Positions 24,440-36,159 are shown, counted from the stretch's first letter. The stretch is 64,000 nt of DNA from Reticulitermes speratus (GCA_021186555.1 JAJKFL010000004.1:21480406-21544405), one strand, 5' to 3'. The notes: generated by a model from the letters alone, not told the origin. Numbers and translations: made by a program.

Positions 24440-24710
24440 GCATTTTAATCCAGTTTATGTATTCATTAAACAAATGACTGCACACACAACATACACAATT
24501 ATATACCAAGTACTCTAAAAAAAACAGCTACATATACAACATTATGAACGTAATTCTGTATATTTAGCTGGTTTTTAGAGTACTTGGTATATCAACTCCC
24601 TGAACATGGTGCAATAGCACCGAAACATGTTGGAGGATTAATAAACTATAGGATTGTGTACGTTGTGTGTGCGTTTGTTGGTTTAATGAAAAATATAAAA
24701 GTAACAACAC
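24440..24710. mobile_element. hammerhead foldback with unequal arms
   Basis: The left arm (about 24443-24533) and right arm (24565-24704) are inverted copies sharing GAGTACTTGGTATAT and TTGTGTAcGTTGTGTGTGC. The right arm holds an extra ~75 bases that contain a hammerhead-like motif (24594-24637: helix II GGTGC/GCACC with AATA loop, GAAAC, ATGTT, GGAG). Its core departs from consensus. The left arm has lost this block. Confidence 0.75.
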
Positions 24711-25151
24711 ATGTCTGTAGAAACAAGTCCTATGCTTACTACGAAGCCGACCACTTGTTAATAGGGGTACAAATATGAAATGTTAATAGTAAAAGATAAT
24801 GTGATTTGAAACAAAAATATATAGCAGCAGATCTGTCTGTAATATTGCTTTCAACGGTGGATAAATTTTCGAATGAGGCAGCTTCGGGTACTGTGGTGAG
24901 AGACACGTTATATAGAAACTGTGGTTACAACATGCCTCTAGCACACTAATTACTACATACCTCACCTGACACAGTTCCAAGGGCTACAATCCCTAATATA
25001 CGAGCCTGGAGATAAAATTAGAAAAAAAACAAGGGACGAAACGACAAAGTCAGGATAAGATAAAGAAAACCCTTTTCACAGATGTTAAAACAACACACGC
25101 ACCGATTTTTTTAAGTTTGACGGTAAGCTTTCAACATTACCTGCAGACCAC
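24711..25151. other. no feature recognised
   Basis: Nothing seen. Confidence 0.5.
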
Positions 25152-25248
25152 GTGGGGGGTGTGCTGGATAAAGTGGCACTGGGACAGGTTTTGTACCGAG
25201 TACTTCAGTTTTGCCTAGTCAGTATCATTCCACCAATGCTCCATACTT
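25152..25248 (+). mobile_element. SINE family D fragment
   Basis: TGGATAAAGTGGCACTGGGA, CAGGTTTTGTACCGAGTACT and TATCATTCCACCAATGCTCC match the body of the family D element read from its head side. The tRNA head and the 3' end are missing. Confidence 0.75.
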
Positions 25249-25445
25249 AGTCATCTATCACCGATGCTATATAATCTCAGCAACTGACAGCGTCATCAAA
25301 TAACACGCTTAACAAACACGACCCGCCCAGTCTGACGGTGTGGCTGCTCATTAGCAGTGTCTGAAAGTTAATCCGTACTCGGTTGCCTTTACTGCAATTG
25401 TGACCGTATCCTTCAGACAGCGAGGGAGACACTCGCTAATATATT

Positions 25446-25976
25446 TTTAAGTGCGTTCGCAAAACTGCGAAAAGCGACTATTAGCTTCGTCATTTCTGTC
25501 TATCCGTCCATCCATCCGTATGGAACAACTCGGCTCTTACTGAACGGATTTTCATGAAATTTGATATTTGAGTATGTTTCGAAAATCGGTCGAGAAAATT
25601 CAAGCTTCATTAAAATCTGACAAGAATAATGGGTACTTTACATGCAAACCTAAGTACATTTATGATAGTATCTCGCTCAATTCTTCTTAGAATGAGACAT
25701 ATTTCAGACCGAAGTTGTACAGAAAATCAAAACACACATTAAGTTCAATAACTTTCTTCCGAAGATCGTGCCGTTTGTGAGATAATGTGGAAAAATATGG
25801 TAGGGCCCGACAGGCCACAGATGACAATGTAATATGGCGCATGCGCTTTGTATGCTGGACAGCTAAGGCTACAGACACACACTCAGAATATGTAATACTT
25901 ATTGCTTTTCCACGGCAACAATGGTTACGCGAACGCGCCTCAGTCTTACATTATAAGTACACTGCCTGTCTTGTTA
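25446..25976 (-). repeat. unclassified dispersed repeat, copy B (uninterrupted)
   Basis: 25631-25976 is the inverted relative of 11826-12730 and preserves the site at which the foldback inserted there. Left of the shared part, 25446-25630 holds CCGTCCATCCATCCG and ATTTTCATGAAATTTGATAT blocks, like the relic at 6975-7520, and may belong to the same long element. Confidence 0.7.
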
Positions 25977-25999
25977 ACATCACAAATAATTGACTCCGT

Positions 26000-26799
26000 G
26001 GAACGTAGTCAAGACATGCCACGTAGTTCATGGAACCGTAAGGCTCATTACCGCATTCACACAAGCTCATGACTGGTTCAGATTCTGATTCAGAGGAATC
26101 CAGTACACACCCTCGCACGGTATTTCTATAAGATACATTTTAGTATAGACGGTGTCCCAGCCGTGGTTTTAACTGCGCACCTTCATACTAAAGTCACCAT
26201 TTTCGGCCGGCATGTTAACAATACAAATCTCCGTACAAAAAACAATTTAATCACCTACTGCGTTAATTGGCAGAACGTAATAGGTCTAGGCCCTACATCA
26301 AACAAACTCACTCACCTTAAAGCACAATTATTAAATGCAGATAAATCATTATTAATTTGTCACAACAAATGTCGAATCATAGGTCTGAAATTTTCGATTA
26401 ATTTAAAGCTACAATTTCCGAGCAATATAGGCCTAGTAACTGTAGAAAATACAAATTCCGTGTTGGAGTTGTGTCCCTTTTTCAGGTAGGTTAATCATTA
26501 TAATAATATGACAGAAGTGTTTACATTTTAATAAGCCCTGCGGCTATAAGAAGTTTCTTTTAAGAATTTTATTTAAGAGGCACGCTAAAACAACCGAAGG
26601 AAATACTACTCTGCGGTGAGAAATATTTCAGAGAAAAGTATGGAACAAGTTTCAGACGTTAGACTGGGATACAGACAGAACACTTGAAAAAAAAGAACAC
26701 ATAAAGTGCAGTGAACTAGCATTGTGCATTAAACAACTTTTATAATTACATTAAGGTCTGTTTTAAACACTGTCATAAACTAAAACGCAAACATAACAA
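26000..26799. other. no gene recognised
   Basis: A 108-codon frame (26163-26489, plus) shows no recognisable domain or splice context. Confidence 0.45.
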
Positions 26800-26862
26800 A
26801 ACTCTTCATTCTTTCTTATTTTCTTTCTTCCTTCCTTTCTTTCTTTCTTCTTTCTTAGTCTG
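26800..26862. repeat. degenerate (TTTC)n tract
   Basis: Impure TTTC/TTCC units. It directly precedes a SINE and may be partly its surroundings rather than its tail. Confidence 0.8.
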
Positions 26863-26904
26863 ACCTCTTCTATCTACTCATTGTAAGTGTGGAGTGTTAT
26901 TGTT

Positions 26905-27107
26905 ACACCTGATCACACTCAATGACACACATACACACACTCGGTAGGACTCCCCTGGACGAGGGGTCGGTCCGTTACAGAGAGCGCTGCCTGACAACAT
27001 TCGTAAGAGACTGACTTCCATGATCCCGGCGGGATTCGAACATGGAATACCAGCACGCGAGCAGCGGCAGACCCACGGCTTAGACCGCGCGAACACCGGG
27101 ATCGGCA
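26905..27107 (-). mobile_element. SINE family C, near full-length head
   Basis: On the plus strand: CACACACTCGGTAGGACTCC, CGGCGGGATTCGAACATGG (B box complement), then the complement of the Leu-like A box and the family 5' end GGGATCGGC. The 3' end is decayed. Confidence 0.85.
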
Positions 27108-28129
27108 AAAGTCTTTATTACCACAACTAGTTTACCAGTTTTTGTCAATTTGCTTCCCTAGTGTTACCACTTTGAAGAAATGGAGTTAAGTCAACTAAGA
27201 GCCTCAAACAATTACAAGTGGACAGAAGAAAATGCTTTTTAATACATAAAACTCGAATTTGCTTTTCAGATCTTGCTGATGTTATACTGCCAACCCATTT
27301 GCTTTAAATGTTTGTACTGAACACATTTTGCAGAGACGCTTATAAATCAACACAGAGTTCCATTTTCCTATGTCACAGATTTCTATCTTGTTATTAAGGA
27401 TTATTTTCAATTTGTGAAGAGGTAATTACTCAAGTATAGATCTCGCATAGACCTATACTAACCATATCTGATAAAACCTGAAGTTTCGCACAGTCGCCAT
27501 GTTTGTAATTTTTTATTTTCAAACCATATTTACCACACAGTGCCTATGTATGTTTGTTATCTGCTTACGTACCACAATTTCGCTGCCTGGCTCCAATATT
27601 TCACCAGTTATCGCTATAAATGCGAAAGGTAAAGAAACCTCCCGTATGGCTACCGTCTTGTAATTTTGTATTATCTTAACGGAATTTGCGTATTGCATAC
27701 ATCACTGCAGAACGTGAGGTAGTACCACTACCATCACAAAATTTCGCGCATGCTGCCATGTTTTTATTGGTAATTTTAGGAAATTAAAGTTACGGCGTTA
27801 AGGTGCCCACGAATGGAATATTATATCACGATCAGTGAGATTAGTACAGAGGCATCAGACTTCTTGGCAAAATAAAGGACCCTAAGCTTCGCAATAAGAG
27901 CTTGTTATAGTCAATCAGTCGGCGTAAGGGGGTTGAGCGTGACAGGCGTATAGATCGGAAACTAAGACAAAATGCATACACAAATGTAGTAGGGAAATCT
28001 GTCAATATTCCCATGATAGATCAATGAATGGCTGGAAAAGTACTATTCAGACAAGTGTTAGAGAATAAGGCTGTGAGGGTGAAAATCGTTTGGTTTTCAT
28101 TTTTGCATGGTAGTGAACGTTACGAACGA
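27108..28129. other. no feature recognised
   Basis: Nothing seen. Confidence 0.5.
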
Positions 28130-28345
28130 AATATTGTGGTTTGTGACACCGCGTAGTTTTGTAGGCGGGTATCAATATTTTGGAGGAGCATGCTGCCTCC
28201 ATCTACGACCCACCTCTAACCCACTGTACCTGACCCTACTCGCTTCAATCCTGAAGATGGAGGCAGCAAATTCCTCCAAAACGTTGGTATCAACCTACAA
28301 GAGGACCCGCTGCCACAACCCGGAAGACTACAGTCTGGGTGGAAC
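28130..28345. mobile_element. hammerhead foldback, G-A-G-G-C-A subfamily
   Basis: Inverted arms (about 28130-28200 and 28254-28345) share GGTATCAA, TTTTGGAGGA and GCTGCCTCCATCT, and further out a CCTACAA/GCTGCCACAACCC block. The right arm contains a hammerhead-like motif at 28245-28292: CTGAAGA, helix II GGAGG/CCTCC, then a GAAA box that departs from consensus and ACGTT. The same subfamily appears at 63262-63465. Confidence 0.7.
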
Positions 28346-28597
28346 TGCCTGACAGTCGTGTCCTACAATGACATGTGACACTGTTAAACCTTTGGACTGT
28401 AGTACCAGAATTCATGGATTTCTACCCAAACACTGCCATTAATACCGCCTTCTGTTGTTCGAAATGTTAGGCGTAACCTCTAAATTACTGTTCAGCAGCA
28501 TATTTATTAGTGTTACTATTTAAGCTTTTTTTCTGTTATTCATTCTATTTAACCACGCTCTCATTGTACGGAGTACATATCGTCGATGGGAAATGAA

Positions 28598-28782
28598 TAT
28601 TATGGAGCACTGGTGAAATAATAACTGACAGAGAAAAACAGAAATACTAAGACAGAAGACTGTCCCACTGCCGCTTTGCCTACCAAAAGGCCCAAAGGGA
28701 CTGCCCTGGGATTGAACCACATAATCCGCCGTACGAAGTCGGCGAGCAAACGCCTCAGCTGTGTTAAAGCACGGTGTTCATA
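28598..28782 (-). mobile_element. SINE family D, decayed
   Basis: TATGGAGCACTGGTGAAATA, CTGTCCCACTGCCGCTTTGC and TGGGATTGAACCA follow the family D order. It lies only ~28 bases from the next SINE. Confidence 0.8.
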
Positions 28783-28810
28783 CACGGGTCCCTTCCTCAT
28801 TTTAGCTACA

Positions 28811-29096
28811 GGTAAAAGGTAAAGTTCACCCTAGAACAGGCCATGAAGGCCCAGAGGGGGAGTAGAGGTATACCTCTACTCTTTCTTTAACCTCGGCGCT
28901 AGATGGGGGTGGGTGGTCAACGCCACGCCCCGGCCGCTTCACCCCGGGAATGACTCGGTACCCATTGTACAGGAGGCTGGGTAGGCCCCAGGGCCGGTCT
29001 GGACGGGTGCTGAAAATCTCGCCCCCACCGAGATTCGATCACCAGATCGTCCAGCTCGTAGCGAGTCGCTATACCGACTGCGCTATCCCGGCCCAC
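28811..29096 (-). mobile_element. tRNA-derived SINE, family A, full-length reference copy
   Basis: Read on the minus strand: head GCCGGGATAGCGCAGTCGGT (A box), B box GGTGATCGAATCTCG, GGCGAGATTTTCAGCACCCG, central block with GGGTACCGAGTCATTCCCGG and GTGAAGCGGCCGGGGCG, a CTCTACTCCCCCTCTGGGCC block, and a tail of TTTACC units. A 15-bp target duplication TTTAGCTACAGGTAA flanks it (28801-28815 and 29097-29111), its last bases overlapping the tail repeat. This is the best copy for defining the family. Confidence 0.93.
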
Positions 29097-29111
29097 TTTA
29101 GCTACAGGTAA

Positions 29112-30074
29112 GAATGCGAAATGCGGTTAAATATGATCGACAAGATTTGGCCCTGCCTCTGTAGTGACAGTGTTAACATGTTTAAATCTTCCAAGGCTTA
29201 AAGGTGACATATGACTACGCCTTCTCTTTAAAGGTGGAATCTACATTGTACGTTTAATCAATGAAACTGTTTCCACAGCATCCACATAATACTGTTTGGT
29301 AGAGATACTGGACTCTGCCGCTGAAGAAGATTAGGGAGATATGTAGAACAAGAGGGCCGGTGCCTCCATAAATACGGCCGCACATGTGTTGACATTGGGA
29401 AGCCAACTGCCGTCGTTTGACAATAACGTATTTATTGCTAATAAAACCGCACTTTATTTAGGTATTACGCATTTAAACAAACCTTAAACAAGATGATGTT
29501 GGTTACAAGATCCACTGTTAAACACGGGCAGTGTTTGTTCTAAAAGCTCTAAAATTTACTGGGTGCATGAAAGTTGAATCCAATGTTCAGTAAACCACAC
29601 AAAATTTTACGATTGAAATGTCTTTAGCGAAAACGGTTTAATTATTCTATGCACGGCACAACACTTAAAAATGTGCTAATTTCAGATAACTGACCATGAG
29701 AGTAACAAATCGAAATTTTAATCACGACAAAATTAAAAACAGGTCTCTTTCGGGGAATACGTGCTAAAAAAGGAATGTATTAACGTCGCCTTCACTTATT
29801 CTGTATTTATTAACGGTCATTACACAATGTTGGCAACGGAATGACCAGAAGTAGATGTGAAGTAGCATCCCTACCGTCACACAAATGCCGACTGAAATAC
29901 AGCAGGGCCTGCGGACAGGATAGCTAATTATGTTGTCTGTTGTCGAGTGCATTTAAATTATGCAGGGTGCAATGTCTGAGGAAAAAGTTATATACTGGGG
30001 GGGGGGGGCGCAGTTGTTTGTGCGATTAAGTCAAGGAGAAATAAATTATCAGGGCAAACAGCAAGACTGAGGGA
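29112..30074. other. no gene recognised; G12 run
   Basis: A run of twelve G at 29997-30008 is the only marked feature. Confidence 0.5.
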
Positions 30075-30270
30075 ACTGAGAAACGCATACGAAATTTTGG
30101 CAGGGAAACCTTTACAGAAAAGACAAGTTAGGAAACACATGTGCAGCTATAAGGATAATATTAAAATCGATATTACAAGAAGTGGGTGTGTTACGTGTGG
30201 GCTGACTGAGGATAGAGTCCACTGTAAACACTGTATTGAATTATTTTGCGTTCATAATGTAATCCAGTAT
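30075..30270 (+). mobile_element. decayed RTE-like LINE, C-terminal end
   Basis: The frame reads NAYEILAGKPLQKRQVRKH and then DNIKIDITRSGC. These align by eye with the NAYR-LVGKP-G-R and DNIK-DL-E-G blocks expected just before the end of this LINE protein. It is a short, old fragment without 3' tail. Confidence 0.6.
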
Positions 30271-31426
30271 GGTCATTAAGTCGGTATAGGAACATATAAT
30301 CAATTTCAATGAAAACATTAACTGGCTGTTCTTTGCTTGACCACAGTATATTGTAACACCCACGTGTGACGAAGCAGGTTGCGAGGGTGGTTAGGTCAAA
30401 ATGTCAGTTTCAAAATGTACATACAAGAACAAAAGGCATACAGACTGCTGCAGTATAGACGACTCGAAACACGGGGTGACAGTTCGGTAGCTATGGTTAC
30501 CAGAGACCTTCATGTCAACTGCCGACAATTTACTACCCGGAGTATGTTAGCATCTAGTTCTGACAGGGACCCTGAACAGATCCCGTAGCATGTAAACACT
30601 TTATTTAACTTCTAATCACATTTCTATCAGAATTTAATTTCTCAGGGAAAAATAATTAGTATGCAATGTGCCATATTTTTAACTTTAGAACACATTCGCC
30701 CTTTCTGGAATCATTTTGTATGAGCGTTATGCCATTTTAAGCTGTCGGAACTTCGTACTTTTAATTTCCTACAATCAATAATAACAGCATGGCGGACGTA
30801 CTAACTAGCCAGCTGAAAGTGACGCCAGTGCCACTAAATACAGACCCTCAAATGTTGTATCCAAAATATGTAATGTTTGTTAAGGCACTATTTTAGATTG
30901 CTAAAAAAACGACATATTGACCAGTCAAAAATTTTTCGTTTAGCTTTCAAGTCTGGTATCGACAACTATTGCATCACTGGAGCTGGAAATGTAAAACGAA
31001 CTTTGTACAGAATTTCACATTATATTCTCCGTGCATTCTGATATCAAATCACAAATTAAATATAGGGGCATTAGAATATACATGTTGAAATACAGTGCAT
31101 TTGTTGGTTTTTTAATTTGTGATTTGTACAGAATATAAGACAAACGTATCTATACACTGAAATGTTATTTGCAATTCAAAACTTATGACGTATGTACCAA
31201 TGTGAACATTTGATGTCATATCTGAAAGAAAACATAAGTTTAGCAGACTACGGAATAATTCGGCCCTAAAGAAATATCAGCGTGATAATAATAATAATAA
31301 TTAATTTTTTATTTATGTGCATGATGCCTCGACAGCCTAATGGCCAATTACAAAGCAATAAAACCCAATTAAGTTCAATTAAAAACCCAGTTTAAAAAAT
31401 ACTGTCGATTCGATGTAAGCATGCAT
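30271..31426. other. no gene recognised; short (TAA)n
   Basis: An AAT-type run at 31285-31302 precedes AT-rich sequence. Nothing else seen. Confidence 0.5.
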
Positions 31427-31900
31427 AAATTACTAACTCTATCGAACACGGTCCTCGTCGAGCGGTTAGCAATTCCTCAGACAATAAAGAAAATCCCCGA
31501 AATTCGTGGAACTCTAAGGTTCATTTCCGTGTTGCAATAGCCCGCTAGTTGTCCCTAACTTGAACCAGATGAATCGAGTCCACGCCCACCTATCCACTTG
31601 AAGATGCATTTTAATATTATACTTCCACATATACACAGGTCTTCCAAGCTGTAGGTTTCCTTCAGATTTTCCCGCCCAAACAGGGCAGGCATTTTTCTTC
31701 TCATACAGGTGTGCCACCTTCCCCGCCAATTTCATCCTCCTTGACTCAATCACGCTAATAATATTTACCGAGAAGTAAAAATTATTAAGCCACTCCTTAT
31801 GCACCTTTCTCCGGCCTCCTGTTACTTCCTCCCTCTAATGTACAAATATTTTCCTCATTACTATGTTTTCGGACACCCTAAATCTATGTGCTCTCGTGCA
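31427..31900 (-). mobile_element. RTE-like LINE, 5'-truncated, decayed
   Basis: On the minus strand it runs from a reverse-transcriptase C-terminal region (frame 31514-31804 with ESRRMKLAGKVAH and LQLGRPVYMWKYNIKM) into the 3' part and ends near a short ACTAA remnant of the tail. The order of blocks is the same as in 61657-62240. Several frame breaks. Confidence 0.75.
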
Positions 31901-32099
31901 TAATTACTGAATTTTAAGACAACTGTTATTGTAACCACGGAAGAACAATACGAAACAGACTAAAGTCTTTAGTTTTGCATTAAATTTTCATCGCAGAGTA
32001 AGCACCTTCATTCATGTTTTCAACAAACATTGTAGCATTTTAAAAATTACGTTGCAGCCACATTAAATACTCAGTACCAGTTACTCCTTCATTCTTGTC

Positions 32100-32340
32100 T
32101 GCGCTACCTATATTGATAATATATACATATATAATTAATAATACAATCACTGTATTATTATATTGTATATATGCATATAGTCTGCCAATCATCTATGATA
32201 AGTTGCCATACACGCTGTACGCGTCGATCAAACTTGTAGCTCCCTGAAGACGGCCAAAGTGTATGGCCGAAACATGTTGGAGCATTGTATAATAAATATC
32301 AACATTGTGCAACTAGTTGATAGTGAAATTTGTGTGTATT
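32100..32340 (+). mobile_element. single-arm hammerhead element
   Basis: A hammerhead motif at 32237-32285 is followed by AT-rich sequence like the arms of the foldbacks (GGAGCATTGTATAATAAATA). No inverted partner was found; the left side (32100-32175) is only a TA-rich stretch. Boundaries are uncertain. It may be one terminal repeat left after loss of the rest. Confidence 0.5.
32237..32285 (+). ncRNA. hammerhead ribozyme motif, intact core, best helices
   Basis: Helix I GCTCC/GGAGC (five pairs), core CTGAAGA (the variable seventh position is A), one unpaired C, helix II GGCCA/TGGCC with a seven-base loop, GAAA, ACATGT and cleavage triplet GTT. All positions that are invariant in known hammerheads are present. 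As in the other copies, helix III is a self-complementary six-mer, pointing to dimeric cleavage. Confidence 0.78.
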
Positions 32341-33046
32341 TGACTGTTGCACGGAAGATGTAGAACATCAAATTTTATATTAAATTCAGTTTCATTCATC
32401 TAATTTTTCTTTACATACCAACTGATTGATTTTCGCAAAAGTATCAAAGGGCACACGCGAACTACGATGATGGCCTACAACCGACGACTTATTACAAAAT
32501 CAAACTGTATTTGAATTTGAAACAGCACAAATGTTGCCCTTGCAACAACAACGACATCCGTAAAGCTAGACAACAGAAATATTTTGTGGGTAGTTTTTCA
32601 TATGACTACACTACGTACTTCTACAAAAGTGTCATACTATGAACCAAATTAATATTGTTCACATATACAACTTCTTTAATAAAATTGCCTTTAATATATT
32701 ACTTCGTGTTTCAGCAGCAGCAGCAGTCAAAGTGTATGGAGGTCTACATTTCCAAGGGCATCTACACACCATCAACTTACATGCTTCCCACAGTCTTCAT
32801 ACAATTACATTCCGAAAAAAATTGTGTTGTCTTGACAACATTAAATAACACAAAGGAAGCAATAGAATAAGTAAACTTCAGACCACTTCCACCCCGCCAC
32901 GCAACTCATGGAAACGATCACCCAGTCTTCTAGTCTTATGTGGGGAAAGAGAATTGGATTGTATCTCCTGCATCCACAACATTACAAAGTAATTTCCATG
33001 ATCATTTGTAATGCTTTCCTACATTCTATTCCTTCTTGTTTAATGT
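32341..33046. other. no feature recognised
   Basis: Nothing seen. Two overlapping 70-codon frames (32639-32870) have no recognisable domain. Confidence 0.5.
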
Positions 33047-33058
33047 AACAGATCTTCG

Positions 33059-33320
33059 CCGATCCCAGTGGCCGCGCGGTCTAAGGCGTGGGTCTACGGC
33101 CGCTCGCTTGCTGGGATTGTGGGTTCGAATCCCGCAGGGAACATGGATGTCTGTCTCTTGTGAGTGTTATGTGTTGTCAGGTAGAGGTTTCTGCGACGGG
33201 CTTGTCACTCGTCCAGAGGAGTCCTATCGGGTGTGATGTGTCTAAAGTGTGATCGTGAAACCTCGAACAGTGAGGAGGCCTAGGGCCCCTAGGGCCTGTC
33301 GAGCCATAGGAAAAAAAAAA
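33059..33320 (+). mobile_element. tRNA-Leu-derived SINE, family C, full-length
   Basis: The head CCCAGTGGCCGCGCGGTCTA, AGGCGTGGGTCTACGGC and B box GGGTTCGAATCCCGC resembles a tRNA-Leu (GTGGCCGAGCGGTCTAAGGC pattern). The body contains TGGATGTCTGTCTC, GAGGAGTCCTATCGGGTGTG and AAGTGTGATCGTGAA, and it ends in poly-A. A 12-bp target duplication with one mismatch (AACAGATCTTCG at 33047-33058, AACAGATTTTCG at 33319-33330) brackets it. Confidence 0.93.
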
Positions 33321-33330
33321 CAGATTTTCG

Positions 33331-33994
33331 GATTTCCTACGCAAATATTTTCAGGCATTTATTTTCTCCGCCATTCAGAAACATTTTTATCTTACCAGGT
33401 GGCTAGTAGTTCTTTATGTTGTGAACAAAATAAAAGCTTCAGTTTTCATGAAAGTATAAAAGGAAATGTTACTCACATCCACGCCACTGGTCAATACGCA
33501 TGTGGAAACCTACGACAGGGTGACGGAATATAATCACGTACGCCTGGCCGCCTCTGCCTGACGACACACACTGTCTGATGGCATTGTGGGGCAATCAGCC
33601 CGGCGCCAGTTGTGCTTTGTTTATGAGTACACTCTGTCTTTTTCCCAGGAGTAATGTGTATAAATAATTGAACATTACTTACCACCCCGCTCATACTCAC
33701 AGCTTCAAGGACAGTTGCAAGAGACATAATCCATTTCTCTTTTATCACACAAGACTAACACACCGGTTGGCCGTTCCTAGCGGAGGCAAATATCGGTCGG
33801 GTTTTTGACACTGTAAATCACTACGTACAAGTTCAAAACAAACACCTGCATCCCCACTAGAAGTAGCCTACTAGACTCTCTTCTAAGTACAGTTCGTTAC
33901 TCTGAGACAGAATTTATATCTGAGACGCTTTATGGGTAAGTACGGTATAACTGCCTTCATATGTAAGCTAAGTACCTTCATCTGTTGCAGACTC

Positions 33995-33997
<3 letters not shown>
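33331..33997. other. no feature recognised
   Basis: Nothing seen. Confidence 0.5.
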
Positions 33998-34040
<43 letters not shown>

Positions 34041-34052
34041 TGTGTGTGTGTG
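33998..34052. repeat. (TG)n microsatellite
   Basis: About 27 TG units with one A interruption; capable of forming Z-DNA. Confidence 0.97.
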
Positions 34053-34201
34053 ACAAGTGGAGTTAACTGTCACACTGCATCGACATATACTTTCTTTTAT
34101 TTGTAAGAGTTTTCCAACGAATTTTCAACGGGGGTTTATTCACTCTTGGCTTAAAATAGCAACAAGAATTAAGCAAAACTATTTTCTCCTACAGTGACAT
34201 A

Positions 34202-34546
34202 CAGACACTCCCCGACGTACGCAATTTTAAAACAGTAAAAAGCTGAATAAACGACGTTTTTTAAATGCTACGAATTTTTCCTTGCGGGCATGAAAGACAA
34301 ATGAGACGAAGGTGGCGTAAGAATACAGCTGGGCGATAACACAGGTGGCGGGGCCGTCATGCTGCGGCCGATCAGGTTACAGTGTGTTGAGTTTGGATTT
34401 CAACTGGCCTCCCTTGCATGCACATATATATATATATATATATATACGGTAGTTAACCATATGCATAATCAGTTCCGACTTGCGCAAATTTCGTATTACT
34501 CCGGACCTTCCGGAACGTAACTACTGCGTAAGTCGGGGAGTGTCAG
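34202..34546 (+). mobile_element. pogo/Tigger-like MITE copy 3
   Basis: TA, CAGACACTCCCCGACGTACG at the left and CGTAAGTCGGGGAGTGTC at the right; 345 bases. The interior is closest to copy 2. A (TA)n microsatellite has expanded inside it at 34424-34446. Confidence 0.85.
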
Positions 34547-34548
34547 TA

Positions 34549-35411
34549 TCATTTTAAAACGTCACGTAAATTTTGTATTCAAGGACAACGTCAGTGGCTC
34601 AGCATATATAGTGTCACAGAGTAAATTGGAGGGGATGTGGAAGGAAAATGTCGTAGCCAACCATAAAGTAGTGTATCGGTATTTCCACGAAACAACAGAA
34701 AGACAACAGGAAGCCTAGTTCTCCGGGCAAGTATTAGAAGCCAGGATTTCCTACAAAGGAAGCACCAGTGCTATTCATTCGACCCCGACGCTTTCATTAC
34801 ATAAACGAAAGGAAAAAAACAGGCGATAAATAACAATCACTTAACACGTAGCCTGGTTAAACGCTAAGTGCTTCAGTTGGATGACCTGGATTCATAAATC
34901 ATGTGTCGAAATCTTCTGAGTTGTTATACAGAACACAGCTGCTTTGACACGGAAATGATTAATAATATCGGTAATATAGATGTCGATTTCGGATTTTTCC
35001 TGAACACGCAAAAATCCGAGTATGAGCAGGACTATTATCTAGTGCTGTGTATCTCTTTCTTCAAAAGTTTGTATGAAGGATGAGTCTGATATACTTCCGT
35101 CAGCACAACACAACCTCTTTCCAAGCGATCAGACCTGCTAACAGAATCTAATTTAGATTTACAGTGCATTAGATAATGTCTATCAAAAGTGTGATGCGCT
35201 GTCCACAGGATTCTTTTTACATAGTGCAAGGAAATTAATTTGGATATTCTAAAACAAAACTGTAGTATTACATGATGTGAGGTGTGAAATGTCATGTAAT
35301 ATAACGAAATAACATATCTTGACCACTTTTGAGCATTAAATGCTGAGAATAATATTTAAACCTGATGCAGAGACATAACAGGAGCCTAGGGAAGATGAAA
35401 AGTGAGTTACG
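34549..35411. other. no feature recognised
   Basis: Nothing seen. Confidence 0.5.
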
Positions 35412-36150
35412 TCTTCTCAAGCCTACCTTTCCTTCTTTTCTCGCCTACTTTCTTTCTTGTCAAACCTACTTTCCTTCTTCTCAAGCCTGCTTTTCTTATT
35501 TTTCACACCTACTTTCTTTCTTGTCAAACCTACTTTCCTTCTTCTCAAGCCTGCTCTTCTTCTTTTTCACACCTACTTTCTTTCTTGTCAAACCTACTTT
35601 CCTTCTTCTCAAGCCTGCTCTTCTTCTTTTTCACACCTACTTTCTTTCTTGTCAAACCTACTTTCCTTCTTCTCAAGCCTACCTTTCCTTCTTTTCACGC
35701 CTACTTTCTTTCTTCTCAAAACTACTTTCCTTCTTTTCACGCCTACTTTCATTCTTGTCAAACCTACTTTTCTTCTTCTCAAGCCTGCTTTTCTTCTTTT
35801 TCACACCTACTTTCTTTCTTGTCAAACCTACTTTCCTTCTTCTCAAGCCTGCTCTTCTTCTTTTTCACACCTACTTTCTTTCTTGTCGAACCTACTTTCC
35901 TTCTTCTCAAGCCTACCTTTCCTTCTTTTCACGCCTACTTTCTTTCTTCTCAAAACTACTTTCCTTCTTTTCACGCCTACGTTCTTTCTTCTCAAAACTA
36001 CTTTCCTTCTTTTCACGCCTACTTTCATTCTTGTCAAACCTACTTTCCTTCTTCTCAAGCCTACCTTTCCTTCTTTTCACGCCTACTTTCTTTCTTGTCA
36101 ACCCTACTTTCCTTCTTTTCACGCCTACTTTCATTCTTTTGAAGCCCACT
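35412..36150. repeat. polypyrimidine minisatellite of 20-22-bp units
   Basis: Units of three main kinds alternate: CTACTTTCTTTCTTGTCAAAC, CTACTTTCCTTCTTCTCAAGC and CTGCTCTTCTTCTTTTTCAC. They often run in a three-unit order of about 64 bases, giving a higher-order repeat. The plus strand is almost purely pyrimidine, so stops are nearly impossible and all three plus frames stay open for 246-303 codons. That is a compositional effect, not coding. Long polypurine/polypyrimidine tracts can adopt triplex DNA. Confidence 0.95.
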
Positions 36151-36159
36151 TTCCTTATC

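Noticed and set aside
33059-33135. Possible tRNA-Leu gene
   Set aside because: The head has A- and B-box similarity, but the arms do not fold into a proper cloverleaf with acceptor pairing. It continues into a SINE body with tail and target duplication.
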